The notes under the pieces were generated by a model, which saw only the letters and a list, made by a program, of their open reading frames with translations, did not search any database and was not told the DNA's origin. Positions 33,561-47,700 of a DNA stretch of 64,000 bases are shown piece after piece. This DNA comes from Ashinkailepas kermadecensis (lineage: Eukaryota > Arthropoda > Thecostraca > Neolepadidae). The position numbers were made by a program, and so were the translations under genes. The stretch's first letter is position 1. Each line of letters begins with the position of its first letter. Location of the stretch: positions 62,001 through 126,000 of the forward strand of contig JAOTOM010004282.1 in NCBI GenBank assembly GCA_034440615.1, read 5' to 3'.

Positions 33561-34344
33561 GAAATTGGCTGCAGCACTAAAACACATCCATAGAAGAAGA
33601 AAAACGCCACGAATAAAAAAAGAACACCTAGCTATGGTCACGGCTCGGTAGCCAATATGGGAGCTTATTTAACCAAAGAGATGAGGTGCAGCAAAGGTCA
33701 GTGTGTCTCCGGATTCCTTAATCACGAGAAAATGTGGGAAGAAGAGAACTAATATATCAAATTGAATTGATCGATTTTGTTCCCAGTAAGCCGCATTACC
33801 AAGCATTCCACATGTCAAATGTGGCACAAGACTATCACGTGACAGTAATTAGCAAAACGTGGGAGACCTAGCAGAAACCGGAGAAGCGCACGTAGAGTGG
33901 CGAATGCGTCGACTGCGCAAGGCGGGTGTACACGCGCACGAACGTTGGCATTTTGGCGACCGGGCGTTATTAATTGGAATGCCTGATATTGGCAAATTTT
34001 ACATTTTTGAGTGATTTGTTCAGGTGTAATTTTAGCAGTGTGAGGTGACTTTTCAAGGGATACCAAAAGACAAACCTTCAAACAGGATGGGGAGGAGTTA
34101 GGGTTGAAATCCAGTGATTCAGAAATAATGGTGGTAGATTTGGTCCCCTCCACAGGACAGTTAATTTGGTCACTAATTTTTATATAACAAAAATATAAAC
34201 AGCCACCTTTGAATTTTTTTTTGGTGGAAATCCGGGGCCTTTTTTAACGTGGGTAGGTGGGCACCTTCAAAATCAGTTTGCCTCCTCCCGCAAATCCTAG
34301 GTACGCCACTGCCATAGCATGACATAATTTGACCTGTTGATAGC
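33561..34344. other. Intronic DNA, no supported gene
   Basis: Anonymous sequence. A 112-codon minus-strand frame at 33815-34153 has no domain. A GCCACTGCC-type end near 34310 and the G/C-rich stretch before it resemble the dispersed repeats noted elsewhere. Confidence 0.45.
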
Positions 34345-34925
34345 TATAATCCGCCGCGATGGACGGTGTACTCCGCGGCCCCGGTCCGCCACAGTGGACG
34401 GTGTGCTCCGCAGCCCCTGTCCGTTACAATGGACAGTGTACTCCACGGCCCTGATCAGCCACAGTGGACAGTGTGCTCCGCGGCCCCGGTCCGTTACAAT
34501 GGACGGTGTACTCCACGGCCCTGATCCGCCACAGTGGTCGGCCTGCTCGGCGACCCTGATCCACCACAGTAGATGATGTACTCCGCGGTCCTGAACCGCC
34601 GCAGTGGATGCTATGCTTCGCGGCCCTAGTCCGTCATAGTAGGTGTGCCCCACGGCCCCGATCCACCATAGTGCACGGTGTACTTCGCGACCCTGGTTTG
34701 CCACAGTTGATGATGTACTCCGCGGCCCTGGTCCGCCACAGTGGACGGTGTGCTCCGCGGCTCCGGTCCGTTACGGTGAACCATGTGCTCCGCGGCACCG
34801 GTCCCCCAGAGTGGATGTTGTGCTTCGCGGCTCTGGTCCGCCATCGTAGGTGTGCTCCACAGCCCGAGTCCGCCACAGTGGACTGTGTGCTCTGCGACCC
34901 TGGCCCGCCACAGTGGACGTCAGGG
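34345..34925. repeat. 35-bp minisatellite, about 16 copies
   Basis: Units contain CAGTGGACGGTGTGCTCCGC followed by a GGCCCCGGTCCG-like half, with regular 35-bp spacing. Because 35 is not a multiple of three, all frames are visited, and the open frames here are artefacts. A stray diverged unit lies at about 35200-35250. Confidence 0.9.
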
Positions 34926-35850
34926 TCTAAAAAACGGGCTTTTCCTGAATTTTGCCATCCATAGCATTATCCTCTTCACAAAAGGTTTCCTCCATGTTGT
35001 TTCCTCCATGTGTTTTCAATTTGGACGTCTGATGGAGTTGTTCGACAATTAATTGCCCCGTGGTAAAGTGCTCAAGATTCACCTGAAGCTTCAAAGTGAG
35101 ATTCTGATGCCAAGGTTTGAGGGAAAATATCCTCTCCGTATTCCATCACTGAGAAATTGTCCTCTCCTCATCCAGGATTGCAAAGTATAAACCCAACCCT
35201 GGTAGACGGTGCGTTCTCCACGGCCCTGGTCAGTCATAGTGAACGGTGTGGGATTAGTCACGGCTTTGCATCATCTTTCCGAGCAGTTTTGTGTGCATTA
35301 GTTGTCACTTTCTCCGCATTCTACCGTTCACCTTATCATTAATAGGTACCAATGTCACCCATGCATTAATATTTCCCAATTCGTCACAGCCATTGAATCT
35401 GATTGAGACACAGCTGCTCTTGTTGTGCATTTCGATCGATGGATATTGATGCCATCATAAAAGCAAATTTTGTCAGCAGCGAGACTGACTTACTTCCACT
35501 AGGGTAATGATTACAGGTACTGACAGCAGGGCGGCCAGAAATGCTTTTGGGTGCGGCACCCTTCTGGCCTTATTCGTGTCCCTCGCACCTATATGAAGAC
35601 TCCTTACGTCTGCCATGTGTTTCTAGTGTCAGAAATTTTGCACCTCTTTATATTTGTTCTTTATATGCTTTATATTTGCTTTACATAATAAGGTCCGGAA
35701 ACACGAAGTCGCATCACAAACACATCTCGGATCATTGTTTGTTCACACAATGTCATGGTGTACTACTTCGGTGGCTCTAAAACCGAATTTAAATTTCAAT
35801 TCACGAGGAACAGTAGCATTCGGCATAAGATGACATTGCGGGGGCAATGT
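34926..35850. other. Intronic DNA
   Basis: Nothing recognisable apart from the stray 35-bp-family unit near 35200-35250. Confidence 0.5.
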
Positions 35851-35859
35851 CGCCATCCA

Positions 35860-37508
<1,649 letters not shown>

Positions 37509-38010
37509 ACGAGCTGTATAGGTAAGATAACGCTATAGGTAGCTGTATAGGACACTGCTTCCCACGCGGGCCTGGTCGGCCGGGGGTCAGCCGGCGGCGC
37601 CGGCGACACTGGCCAGTTCGAGGACGGCATGCTGTGCTTAGCTTATAGGTGGTAGCGGCGGCCGCTGTGATGTCTCGAGTCGGGGCCGGCGGCGGCGGCC
37701 CGTCGGCCCGCACCCAGACGGACGAACCGACCACGCGTGAGCAAGAGTGTTTTTGTGTCGTTTTTGTGTGCCTTTTTGTATGGATGTTTGTGCGCTGAGT
37801 GGCCACTGCTGTTGAGAGGCAACACGGCCGGAATGCGACCAAGAGGTGCGGAGGAGACGCGAGGAGGCTGCAGCCAAGCTAGCTACACGGAACACACATG
37901 GACACACTGGCGCCCGCCGCTGCGCAGTCCCCGTACCGTCCCGTCGAGGCATTACACACTTATTTTGCGAACATTCTCGGAGCGGGGCCCACCCCTGTTA
38001 CTTTCGCCGT
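37509..38010. other. GC- and CpG-rich segment
   Basis: GGCGGCGGCGGCC and similar strings make this segment unusually CpG-rich for the intron. It could be an unrecognised exon, an internal promoter or just GC-rich repeat flank. No splice-bounded domain was found in any frame, so I do not call a gene. Confidence 0.4.
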
Positions 38011-40050
38011 CAACTGTTTCTGGTATTAGGTTAAGTACGAGTCGGCAGACATGCCATGTAACGCTGTAATGTTGTCACGTCGTATCGTCAGAACATTGGC
38101 TGCAGAGGCTCAGTTGGATCTTGGGGCCGGGTGGTGCTGAACGCTGTCGAGTTGGTCGGAACCTCGACCTGGACACGACAAAGCCGTCGCCCCCGGCCGT
38201 TTTGTCATTGTCCTGCGTTCGCGTATTTGTGTGTGTGTGTGTGTGTATGTGCTGCGTTGTACTGGAAAGAGTTGCAGCAGCAATCTGAAAATAAATGAAA
38301 TGTGATAAACCGTCCGTGTTTTAGAAGTAGCCTTTGAGGCGGAGGAAGTAAAAACACGTCCGAGTTTTGAAAGTATTTGCAACTTTTACACCCTACAGCC
38401 TACTTCTGGAACTCGCCTGGAACGCGCTTTTTAATTATCAAAGGGCGTGTTTTAAAAGTAGGTTACACGGCGTAGGCGCGTTTTGAAACGCGTTGTAGCC
38501 GCGTTCCAATCACCGGCTGTGCCGCGTTAAAATTGCACATACTTCCAAAACACGAAACTTGTTTTCATTTTTAACAGTGTACGTCCCCAAATTTATATCC
38601 AACTCTAGGAGGGAAATATAGTGAATCCATCTGTATTTGACTATTGCATGTAACAAATGAAAGTGGAACATCATGCGGATGTGACGAGAGGACCATCGGA
38701 CCAAAGCGTGTACGACGTGGCCATTGTCCAGGTCATCACAGGTGAGGACAAATATTGATCCAAATCACGGGCACCGATCTAAATGGTATTGTAGAGAAGT
38801 TTCTATATAGGCTACGTGATAGTCCAGGATAATGACCTCGCGTTCGCGTCACTTCCGTTGTAAAGGTCCAAAGTTATCTGCACTATTTGTATTGTGCAGA
38901 TGGATGAGTAAATAGACGGCACCAGTCAGACTCCAGAAAGTACGTACATAAAAATGTCCCACGACAACGAACGACCGCGATATTACCTAATGTTGAATTT
39001 AAGGCCGGAATCAGTTATTAATTTAGAACGCGCGACCTCCAGCGTTACAGACCCGCGTCGCTTGGCTGCTCAGAGACGACTCCCCGGCGGGGGTAGGGCG
39101 CTGAGATCGCCCGGCCACCGGCTCGGCACCTATTGTTTGAAGTGAACTTTAGACTTCCGGGTGCAGCCGCGTCGGCGGCGGCCGTCGGAAGGACCGTTAC
39201 GGCTCGCGTTACAGTACAGGGCGACAGACCGGCGCGCTTACGGGATCACAACACCCACAGTTACAGACCATTATTATAGTACTATGCCGGTATACATATT
39301 TTTCGGTCCAAACAGTACATTTCTAGAAACTTTGTTACAGGATCTGAATAATGCATTTAGTAGAAACCGGTAGCATGCAGTCCAGATACGTGATAGATCA
39401 ACCCTATGTGTGCCGCGGGCGGATGCAGGGCCTCAAACAAAGGAATTTTGACTGGGGACGAGGGGAGGAAAGGAGGACGACCATTGGTTTGGTTGGTTGG
39501 ACGACCAATACATTGGTGGTTGCGGGACGACCATCAGAGCCAGCTAGACTCTCCTCCAGTAATGCTAAGGCAATGGCAAGAGGTCACTGACTGGGAGAAG
39601 GGACAAGGCAATGACTGGGGGAGGGAGGGGCACCGCCCCTAGTTGGCATGCTGCAAAATTTGTGTGGGGGGGGGGAGGTATTTGGGCTATTGAGGTTTCT
39701 TGGATAACTTCTAAGCCGTTCATGACACCGACTTGAAATGTGGTATGCCCCCAGACAATTGATGATCACATATTCATATTGTGTCAACAATAGAGATCCG
39801 GCTTATCACTGCCTCGGATCTAGGGAGTGTCAACACCGAGTCACGACTTCCCCTCGTATGCTATTTTTAGATGTATGTTGAACAAGTTTTCATAAACGAT
39901 GCGTATAATATAGAGTAACAAGGATATGAGTGCATATGTATACTTTCCAGTACAAATGCAACGATGAATGGTGACCTCAGGTCAGGACACTGGGTCACAC
40001 AGAAGCTTACACTGGAAGCGTATTGATGTGTACAGCCTTGCGGCCAATCG
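38011..40050. other. Intronic DNA with GT run
   Basis: A short (GT)n lies at about 38228-38246. A dispersed G/C-rich repeat with GGGCGGATGCAGGGCC is near 39418, and a G10 run is near 39665. No coding evidence was seen. Confidence 0.5.
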
Positions 40051-40060
40051 GTGTTTAAAA

Positions 40061-41214
40061 CCCCGCTACATATGTAGCTACATGTCTTACCCCGCTACAT
40101 ATGTAGCTACATGTCTTACCCCGCTACATATGTAGCTACATGTCTTACCCCGCTAGATATGTAGCTACATGTCTTACCCCGCTACATATGTAGCTACATG
40201 TCTTACCCCGCTACATATGTAGCTACATGTCTTACCCCGCTACATATGTAGCTACATGTCTTACCCCGCTACATATGTAGCTACATGTCTTACCCCGCTA
40301 CATATGTAGCTACATGTCTTACCCCGCTACATATGTAGCTACATGTCTTACCCCGCTACATATGTAGCTACATGTCTTACCCCGCTACATATGTAGCTAC
40401 ATGTCTTACCCCGCTACATATGTAGCTACATGTCTTACCCCGCTACATATGTAGCTACATGTCTTACCCCGCTAGATATGTAGCTACATGTCTTACCCCG
40501 CTACATATGTAGCTACATGTCTTACCCCGCTACATATGTAGCTACATGTCTTACCCCGCTACATATGTAGCTACATGTCTTACCCCGCTACATATGTAGC
40601 TACATGTCTTACCCCGCTACATATGTAGCTACATGTCTTACCCCGCTACATATGTAGCTACATGTCTTACCCCGCTACATATGTAGCTACATGTCTTACC
40701 CCGCTACATATGTAGCTACATGTCTTACCCCGCTACATATGTAGCTACATGTCTTACCCCGCTACATATGTAGCTACATGTCTTACCCCGCTACATATGT
40801 AGCTACATGTCTTACCCCGCTATATATGTAGCTACATGTTTCCTACATATGTAGCTACATGTCTTACCCCGCTACATATGTAGCTACATGTCTTACCCCG
40901 CTACATATGTAGCTACATGTCTTACCCCGCTACATATGTAGCTACATGTCTTACCCCACTACATATGTAGCTACATGTCTTACCCCGCTACATATGTAGC
41001 TACATGTCTTACCCCGCTACATATGTAGCTACATGTCTTACCCCGCTACATATGTAGCTACATGTCTTACCCCGCTACATATGTAGCTACATGTCTTACC
41101 CAGCTACATATGTAGCTACATGTCTTACCCCGCTACATATGTAGCTACATGTCTTACCCCGCTACATATGTAGCTACATGTCTTACCCCGCTATATATGT
41201 AGCTACATGTTTTA
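40061..41214. repeat. 29-bp satellite with nested palindromes, about 40 copies
   Basis: The unit contains GCTACATATGTAGCTACATG. Two overlapping palindromes, GCTACATATGTAGC and ATGTAGCTACAT, make each unit able to form cruciforms. Copies are nearly identical. A CTAGATATG variant occurs at 40153 and 40472, exactly 11 units apart. A terminal CTATATATG variant followed by GTTT occurs at 40820 and again at the array end, 41191. Confidence 0.97.
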
Positions 41215-42275
41215 CCTTCTAGCAAGGCTACAAGTTTCAAGTCGATATCAGGTCGGGTCACTGAAATATGATCTAAAGCGTTCCGAAAGTACGGGTATTT
41301 GTAAATACCAGCAATCCGTTCTTGAAATGCCATCCTCGACTACATAAAAGTCTCAAATTCTGTATCATAAAGCGCATCGCTCCTATCCATTCAGTAATTG
41401 AATCGTAGAACATTTGAACAATTTTTCTATTGAGCAAAAGACTAACACATGTAAGTAAAAAAGCGAACCTTGGATTGGCACAATCCAACTGCTATCCTAA
41501 TGCACAAAGAAGTGATCCCAGGACAGTGGTGGAAGTGAACAGAAAGCACCTTTCAATTATTATATTTTCCCGACAGGTAGAATAAAGTGTGATGGGTGGC
41601 TTGGGAAAGATAGGCATTCACGCATCACGTACTGGTGCTGCCACTTACTTCAACTAACATGCAATGCTGCATGCGAGAAACCTTCTTCTGGTGATCAATG
41701 TGCGGCAAGATGTGTTCCGTGCTTTGTAATATTTAGCAAAATTGTATTAATCCTACATTTGGTGACATTTCCACAAACTTACGCATCGGACGTAGGCTGG
41801 AAACAGAGATGCTTAAGGAGTTTGTATTTATGTTTGCATATAATGTTCATTACATACTTTGAACCGTTTAGATAAATGGGGCTCCATTCAATATGGCGAT
41901 CGAACACAGTCCGGTTAATTGTGCTGATCTAGCCACTGAGGAACACGGACAAAACAGAACAAAACCGTCTTCCCCGCGCTCCTATTGATACATTATAACT
42001 CTGCCATTACCTACCAATCGGTCACCTTCAGCACATGTCTGCCTTATTTACTGTCGCTGCAGCATGGACGAACAAGCGGGTGGAGACGCAGGAACGCAGG
42101 AGCCCTGATCGGGATCCAGTGGGAGAGGAGGCCGGTGAGTTGTACACATCTACTTAATCACGAGGGATTGTGTAGGGTTGAATGATTCGATGCCACTTCC
42201 CACCGACTTGAGATCACATGGTGTGGGTTTAGAACCTTGGACCAAAATGGTCAAGTGAAGAAGGCAACGGTTATA
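41215..42275. other. Intronic DNA, no supported gene
   Basis: Anonymous AT-rich sequence without recognisable features. Confidence 0.5.
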
Positions 42276-42507
42276 TCAGTGGCTGGTGCCAACGATTGTG
42301 TCAAGGACTGGTGTCAACGATTGTGTCAAGGACTGGTGCCAACGGTTAGGTCAGGGGTTAGTGCCAACGGTTAGGTCAGGGTTGGTGCCAATGGTTATGT
42401 CAGAGGTTGGTGCCAACGGCTGTGTCAGGGGTTAGTGTCAATGTTTATGTCAGGGGTTGGTGCCAACGGTTATGTCAGGGGTTGGTGCCAACGGTTATGT
42501 CAGTAGT
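42276..42507. repeat. 25-bp minisatellite, about 9 copies
   Basis: Units combine GGTTATGTCAGGGG with TTGGTGCCAAC. The last three copies are nearly identical, while earlier ones drift. Confidence 0.9.
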
Positions 42508-42529
42508 TTATGTGGTGGTTTATGGAGAT

Positions 42530-42865
42530 TGGCAGTGGTGGTTTCGGTGGTTTGGCGGTGGTGGCCTCGAGAGCGTAGCGGTGGTGGTCTCGGGAGTGTG
42601 GTGATGGTGGTTTCGGGAGCGTGACGGTAGAAGTTTCGGGGGTATGGCGGTGGTGGTTTCGCTGGTTTGGGGGTGGTGGCTTCGAGGGTGTGACGGTGGT
42701 GGTTTCGCTGGTTTTTGGGTGGTGGCTTTTGGGGTATGGCGGTGGTGGTTTCAGGGGTGTGACGGTGGTGGTATCGAGAGTATGGCGGTGGTGGTTTCGG
42801 GGGGGGACGGTGGTGGTATCGAGAGTATGGCAGTGGTGGTTTCGGGGCTGTGGCGGTGCTGGTGC
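42530..42865. repeat. 24-bp GGTGGTTTCG-type minisatellite
   Basis: Units such as GCGGTGGTGGTTTCGGGAG repeat at about 24 bp. The multiple-of-three length keeps frames open (158 codons plus, 128 codons minus), giving Trp/Gly/Val or Pro/His/Thr strings that are not real proteins. Confidence 0.85.
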
Positions 42866-43302
42866 TGTCCTTCGCCGTCACTTCCTCGCGCGGGTGGCGT
42901 CCCCGACCGCCATGCTTGGTGGGCGCCTCGCTTTCCTCAAGGTAGCCACCCGTCTCGGCCTGAATTCCTCATCAAGTACTCAAAGACGTGGCCAGATCTG
43001 TAGGTCTGTCCAGCGCCACATAGACCGGCGAGTACCGCCCAACCGGTTATGTCGCTGGGAAAAACGCGAGAGGTGTAATTATGGGCAGGATGATTAGAGA
43101 TGCATAAAAAGGTGTCGCTTTTTATGGCTGTCTGTCCACCTGCAGCCCCGACTCTCGCTTCACTCATCTGGTGAAAGCCTACCCATGGATGCCGTTGGCC
43201 TGAAAGCAATTAGTGTGGCCACGCTCCGCCACGATTGTGAGTACCACTTAATATTTGTCTATGTCAATCATTGATGAGCGGCATAGTTTGCATGCATGCG
43301 CT

Positions 43303-43346
43303 GAGCTCCAAAATGCTCCCATTGCAATGGGTGCATTTTGGAGCTC
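43303..43346. repeat. 44-bp palindrome with one mismatched pair
   Basis: Left arm GAGCTCCAAAATGC is followed at the centre by CCATTGCAATGG and closed by GCATTTTGGAGCTC. Only one base pair (T at 43316 against its partner) fails. There is no loop. Confidence 0.95.
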
Positions 43347-43354
43347 TTTGGAAA

Positions 43355-43404
43355 ATGAGGGTAGCTTTAAGGACCAATGCATTGGTCCTTAAAGCTACCC
43401 TCAT
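43355..43404. repeat. 50-bp perfect palindrome, zero spacer
   Basis: Both 25-base arms are exact complements, with the centre CCAATGCATTGG and outer ends ATGAGGGTAGC / GCTACCCTCAT. It begins 8 bp after the previous palindrome. Confidence 0.97.
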
Positions 43405-43899
43405 GTTCTCACTTTTGCATGTCTTTGACCCTTTCTACCGTAGACATTTAATTTATTCCCATCTTCTCTGCGCATTGCAATGCTATTTTTGACCCCCAAT
43501 TTTACCCATTCTACAAGTCCTCCCCAGCTCCAGTGGCGCGCATGCTCCCTGACTGCCTCCAGTTTGTCTACAGATTGCGGACCACAGCACCCTGCGTGGC
43601 TTGACACGTCACGTGGTTGTATTTCTACCCCAAGCGGCCTTACCCTCTTAGTCCAGGAATTTAGCGCATGCCGATTCCATCCTAAAATTCTTGGCAAAAA
43701 GAACACAACCCGTTTCCACGCACAAGAGGGCTCAACTTACCCCTAAAATCGAAAAATCCCCGTAATTCCTGCACTTCATTTTCAAATGGATTCATTTTGC
43801 TTTTTTTTTAAATAAAGACTTGAATCCTGCCAAGGACCCCGTCCCAATGCACTACCACTTTCCATATTCGCCGTGTTTCGTCCAGATTCAAGGGCCTCA

Positions 43900-44720
43900 T
43901 CAGTTTCAATGGGCTCCTCCAGCTTCTAGGAATTCAGCCTGATCTTAACCGGTCCTGAAACTCCAGGTCTCCTTCAACTCTCAACGATCCTCAAATTCCT
44001 AGACCCCTGCGTATTCCCAGAATTCTAAGGAGCTCTCTAGCTACCATGGATCCATCAAACGTCAGGAGCACCCATCATTGCAGAAGACATTCAATTCCTG
44101 CAGGGGCCATCGAGCTCGAAGGGGACCATACACGGGTCCTCCGGCTTCAAAGGGTCCCTCCAGCTCCCAGAGGCCCGTCTAGTTTCCAGCCGGCCTTCAG
44201 ACTCTCAGGACTCCTCCAAGTCTTAAGGATCCCTCGAATTATCAGATGTTTGTCAAATTCCCCGATTTCCAGAGGCTTTCCAGCTCCTGGGGTCTCTCCA
44301 GATTGCACTCATTCTCACAGGCATTCATTCTTTCAGGAATCCAACTCCTGCAGGGACCATCAAGCTACAGAGGTCGGCTAAAGCTACCAGGGCCCGTACA
44401 CCTTCAATAAGCATCTCCAGCTCTAAGGGGTCCATCCAGGTTAAAGGGGCCCCTCAAGCTTCAAGGGGCCTCTCCAGCTCTCAGCTATCCTGTTTCAAAA
44501 CGGACCTCGAAAACTTCCGAGAAGCCCCATCGAGCTCAAGGAGGCCTATTCAGGCGCTGTCAGAGGCCCTCCGGTTTCAAGGGGCCTTTCCAGCTTAAAA
44601 GGGCCCATTCAGCTCCAAGGGACCGTGTAGATTTCTCTAAAAGGCTGCAAGAGGTTCTGGAAGTTTAATTGTCCTGAGAAATCAGGGCCCCGTCGAATTT
44701 TCGATGTCTCATGTTTTCTG
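43900..44720. repeat. Diverged 20-24 bp array, CTCCAGCTTCAAGGGGCCC type
   Basis: Cores such as TCAAGGGGCCTCTCCAGCTC, CAGCTTAAAAGGGCCC and CTCCAGCTCCCAGAGGCCCG recur with irregular 20-24 bp spacing. No two are identical. It resembles the other diverged arrays but has its own consensus. Confidence 0.65.
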
Positions 44721-47700
44721 AAGAGCCCCGTATCGCACTGAAAAGCCTAGCGTAAAAATACTATTATCGGGTGGGACCTTTGTAGGAGGGGGAGGAGACG
44801 CCCGTGCCGTCCCTCCCATCCTTAGTTACGTCACTGGACCCACCAACTGGAGCCTACGCTTATCCAAAAAGGAGCATGAGCCCACTTACCAGTACATACC
44901 TTCGGGCTCACTTGCTAACCCTTCGATATGTATTTTTTTAACTTCACCATTCAGACGACATGACGACCTAAAAAGTCTTACTACCGTCAGATGAAAAACC
45001 TGTTGAAGGGTGACCAGGTAAGACCGATAATTTTAGCGTCATGTTTTTTCATTAAAAATGTAATTGTAATTGTAATTAGGAAATGGAAGTGAAATGACAT
45101 GTAATAATATGTACATCACGAAAAAACAGCTCTAAACATCATCTAACTAAGTCAACAACTGTCCACTCGTTGTACCAGAGCTATGAATCGTTGACATTTC
45201 TCTAATTGAATCGACAATGAAAAGTAGCAAGTTGCTAAGTTGGCTACTGAATGGCTTCCTATTTATCGAGGTTCGTAGGGGAGTGAGAGGCATTGTGTCT
45301 TAGATATAGGCATAGATAGGCAAGAAGTGATAGTGAACAACCTTATGTATTTAAATGCACGCTTTTGCTGTGCTAGTACAACAAGAACCCTATTGATCCT
45401 CTAACCGTCGCGCTATGTCGTAGGCGGGAGCCGAAGGTGGTCTGAAGTTGATGAAACCCGAACCAGATAATGTGGGAACATGACACAGAAATCAACATGA
45501 TGCCTTTATGATCTCGGATCAGATGGACGAAAATTGGCATTCTCCGTGGGATAATTTTTCTCCGCAATAAATATTTTCACGAAAACTAAATGGATCAAAG
45601 AGCATTGTTCTGGAACAGATGAAGTTAGAAATCGAACGTGGAACAGATTCGTAGTTTTTTTTATAGCTTTTGTTCAATGCCGAAGTGGATGATTGAATTG
45701 GATCATCTATTGCATGCTATGGCGTGTGACCTATTCAAATACGCATGACACATGCTAAAGGTCATTGACGTGGGATAAACTCGTTCATCTTTTGTAGACG
45801 CTTGGTGACCGTATGGTTATTTCAGGTCTTGAGTTTCAAATAAGCTTTCATTATGGTTCTGAGTTGCTGGAAATTAGACTATTTGGAGCCTTTTTGATTG
45901 GCTTAAAACGTGGGTTAATCGGATAAACCTAATCTTATGCGCGAGCCATGCATCAAAATGCACTGCATGCGTTGTCGACCGACTCGCAGGAAATATTCAG
46001 GCGTTGGACGCACGTTTTATTCCCTAAACATTGTCAATGTGCACAAAGCAGAAGCTTGAAAGTAACGTTCTGCACGCCAAGTCGCGCAACAGAAATACAC
46101 TCACAATACGTAGTTTCAATTAACTGCCACATAATTGCAGGTAAACTTTATCAAATGCAACACAATACGCCATATCACACCATTACATATTCCGATGGGT
46201 GTTACCACAGTGGGAGACGGGGGTGGGAGACGCGTTCCCCCAACATCCTGATATTTACCATTATACCTATTTACCATTATAGCGTTGCATGAATAAAATC
46301 AACCTGAAAACCCCCTCGTCCCTCCCCCTATTCAGAATCCGTGGCGAAGCCCATGCATATTGCACCAGCAGCTCAGTCCACACGTTGCAGGGATGTCCAC
46401 ATTCCGCCACATCCTACTCGTAGTAGCAAGCAATAAGGCAGGCTGCATGACAGATAGACAGACAGACAGACATGTATTAAGGCCATCCACAATTAACGTC
46501 AGGCTGTAATAGCCGCACGTCATACAAAAAAAAATAAACAAATAAAAAGAGGTGGGTAGAAGACACGTGCCCGACATGTCTGTCCCGACAGGGAGCTCCA
46601 CTGCGCATGCTACGTCAGCTGGCTGGTCGCTAGGTACCTCATCAGAGCCAGATGCAACACATTTGTCACCTGCAGATGGCGGCTGGCCGCCCGGAGACGA
46701 CAGCTCCTCATCCCGTCGCAGGAGCTCCCTCAGCTCTTCATCGTGTCTCTGGGTTGCGCTGCTTCGTGAGCGTCATCTGGCGTCCACGTCACGCCGGACA
46801 ACACAGCTTGTCAGGGGATCACTGGTCACACACGGGCGGTTAAGGCGGTCACATAGAGCGTGCTTGAGCGACGTCTCCGTGCACGCTTCAGTAAATTCCA
46901 ACGGCTGTGCTTGTCTCTCGTCTGCTGTGTCTCCTCACGGTAGACACCGATATCGGCACCGACAGCGAGCGCACCACATCCGCTCTACATATCGGCAACT
47001 TATGCAGCGAAGTTGGCCAGACACACTATACCACGAATACAATCTGGAGCACACACAACTTTGCCGTTTCTAGAGCGTATAGTGATGCAGCTTGTCTGCA
47101 TCTACCGGCTTGGCGGAGGCGGGCGCTCCCCGTATGACTTGATGTCGAGAGTTAGCATGCCATAGTCGGTGCTGCTAACGTATGCAGTTCTTCAGAATCC
47201 CGCATTGCCGTGTTGCAGCCACTGCACTGGATGGCCCCGTCTCTGCTCGTTGCTGAATAACGATGAGGCGCATTCTTTCACGAACTCTGAGTGCGCTCGC
47301 TTTCTCCCCTCTCGAAGCACTCGCATGTGGACAGCTCGAATGGACCATACACGAAGGTTCGTGCGGCACACGATATACATAACTAGCTCCAATGGCCGGA
47401 TTCATGCGTGCATGTCTGAGAGGCCTACTGGTAGATGCCCTTCTCGTGGCCTCCGCAGCGGGCATGGTCCATGTCCATTTGTGCGGATTTTCCCCACAAA
47501 TGTTGCATATCAGAGTTAATTAACAGTGCTGTCATCAACTTTGGCGTCAATATGGCGATTTGTTAACAGGTTCTGGATCAAATTTGGCGTCGAAACGACG
47601 CCTTTCGCCGATTTTACGCCTTTTTGTGTATTAGCGCTGCAAACGTGGCTATTGTATACCATCGTATACCATTGTATACCATTAGGGGTGCTTAGCACCG

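Noticed and set aside
37560..37740. GC-rich block as a further exon of the EGF/TSP1 gene
   Set aside because: No acceptor or donor in the required phase and no cysteine pattern.
40061..41214. Array with regular units considered as a CRISPR array
   Set aside because: Units are head to tail with no unique spacers, and the genome is eukaryotic.
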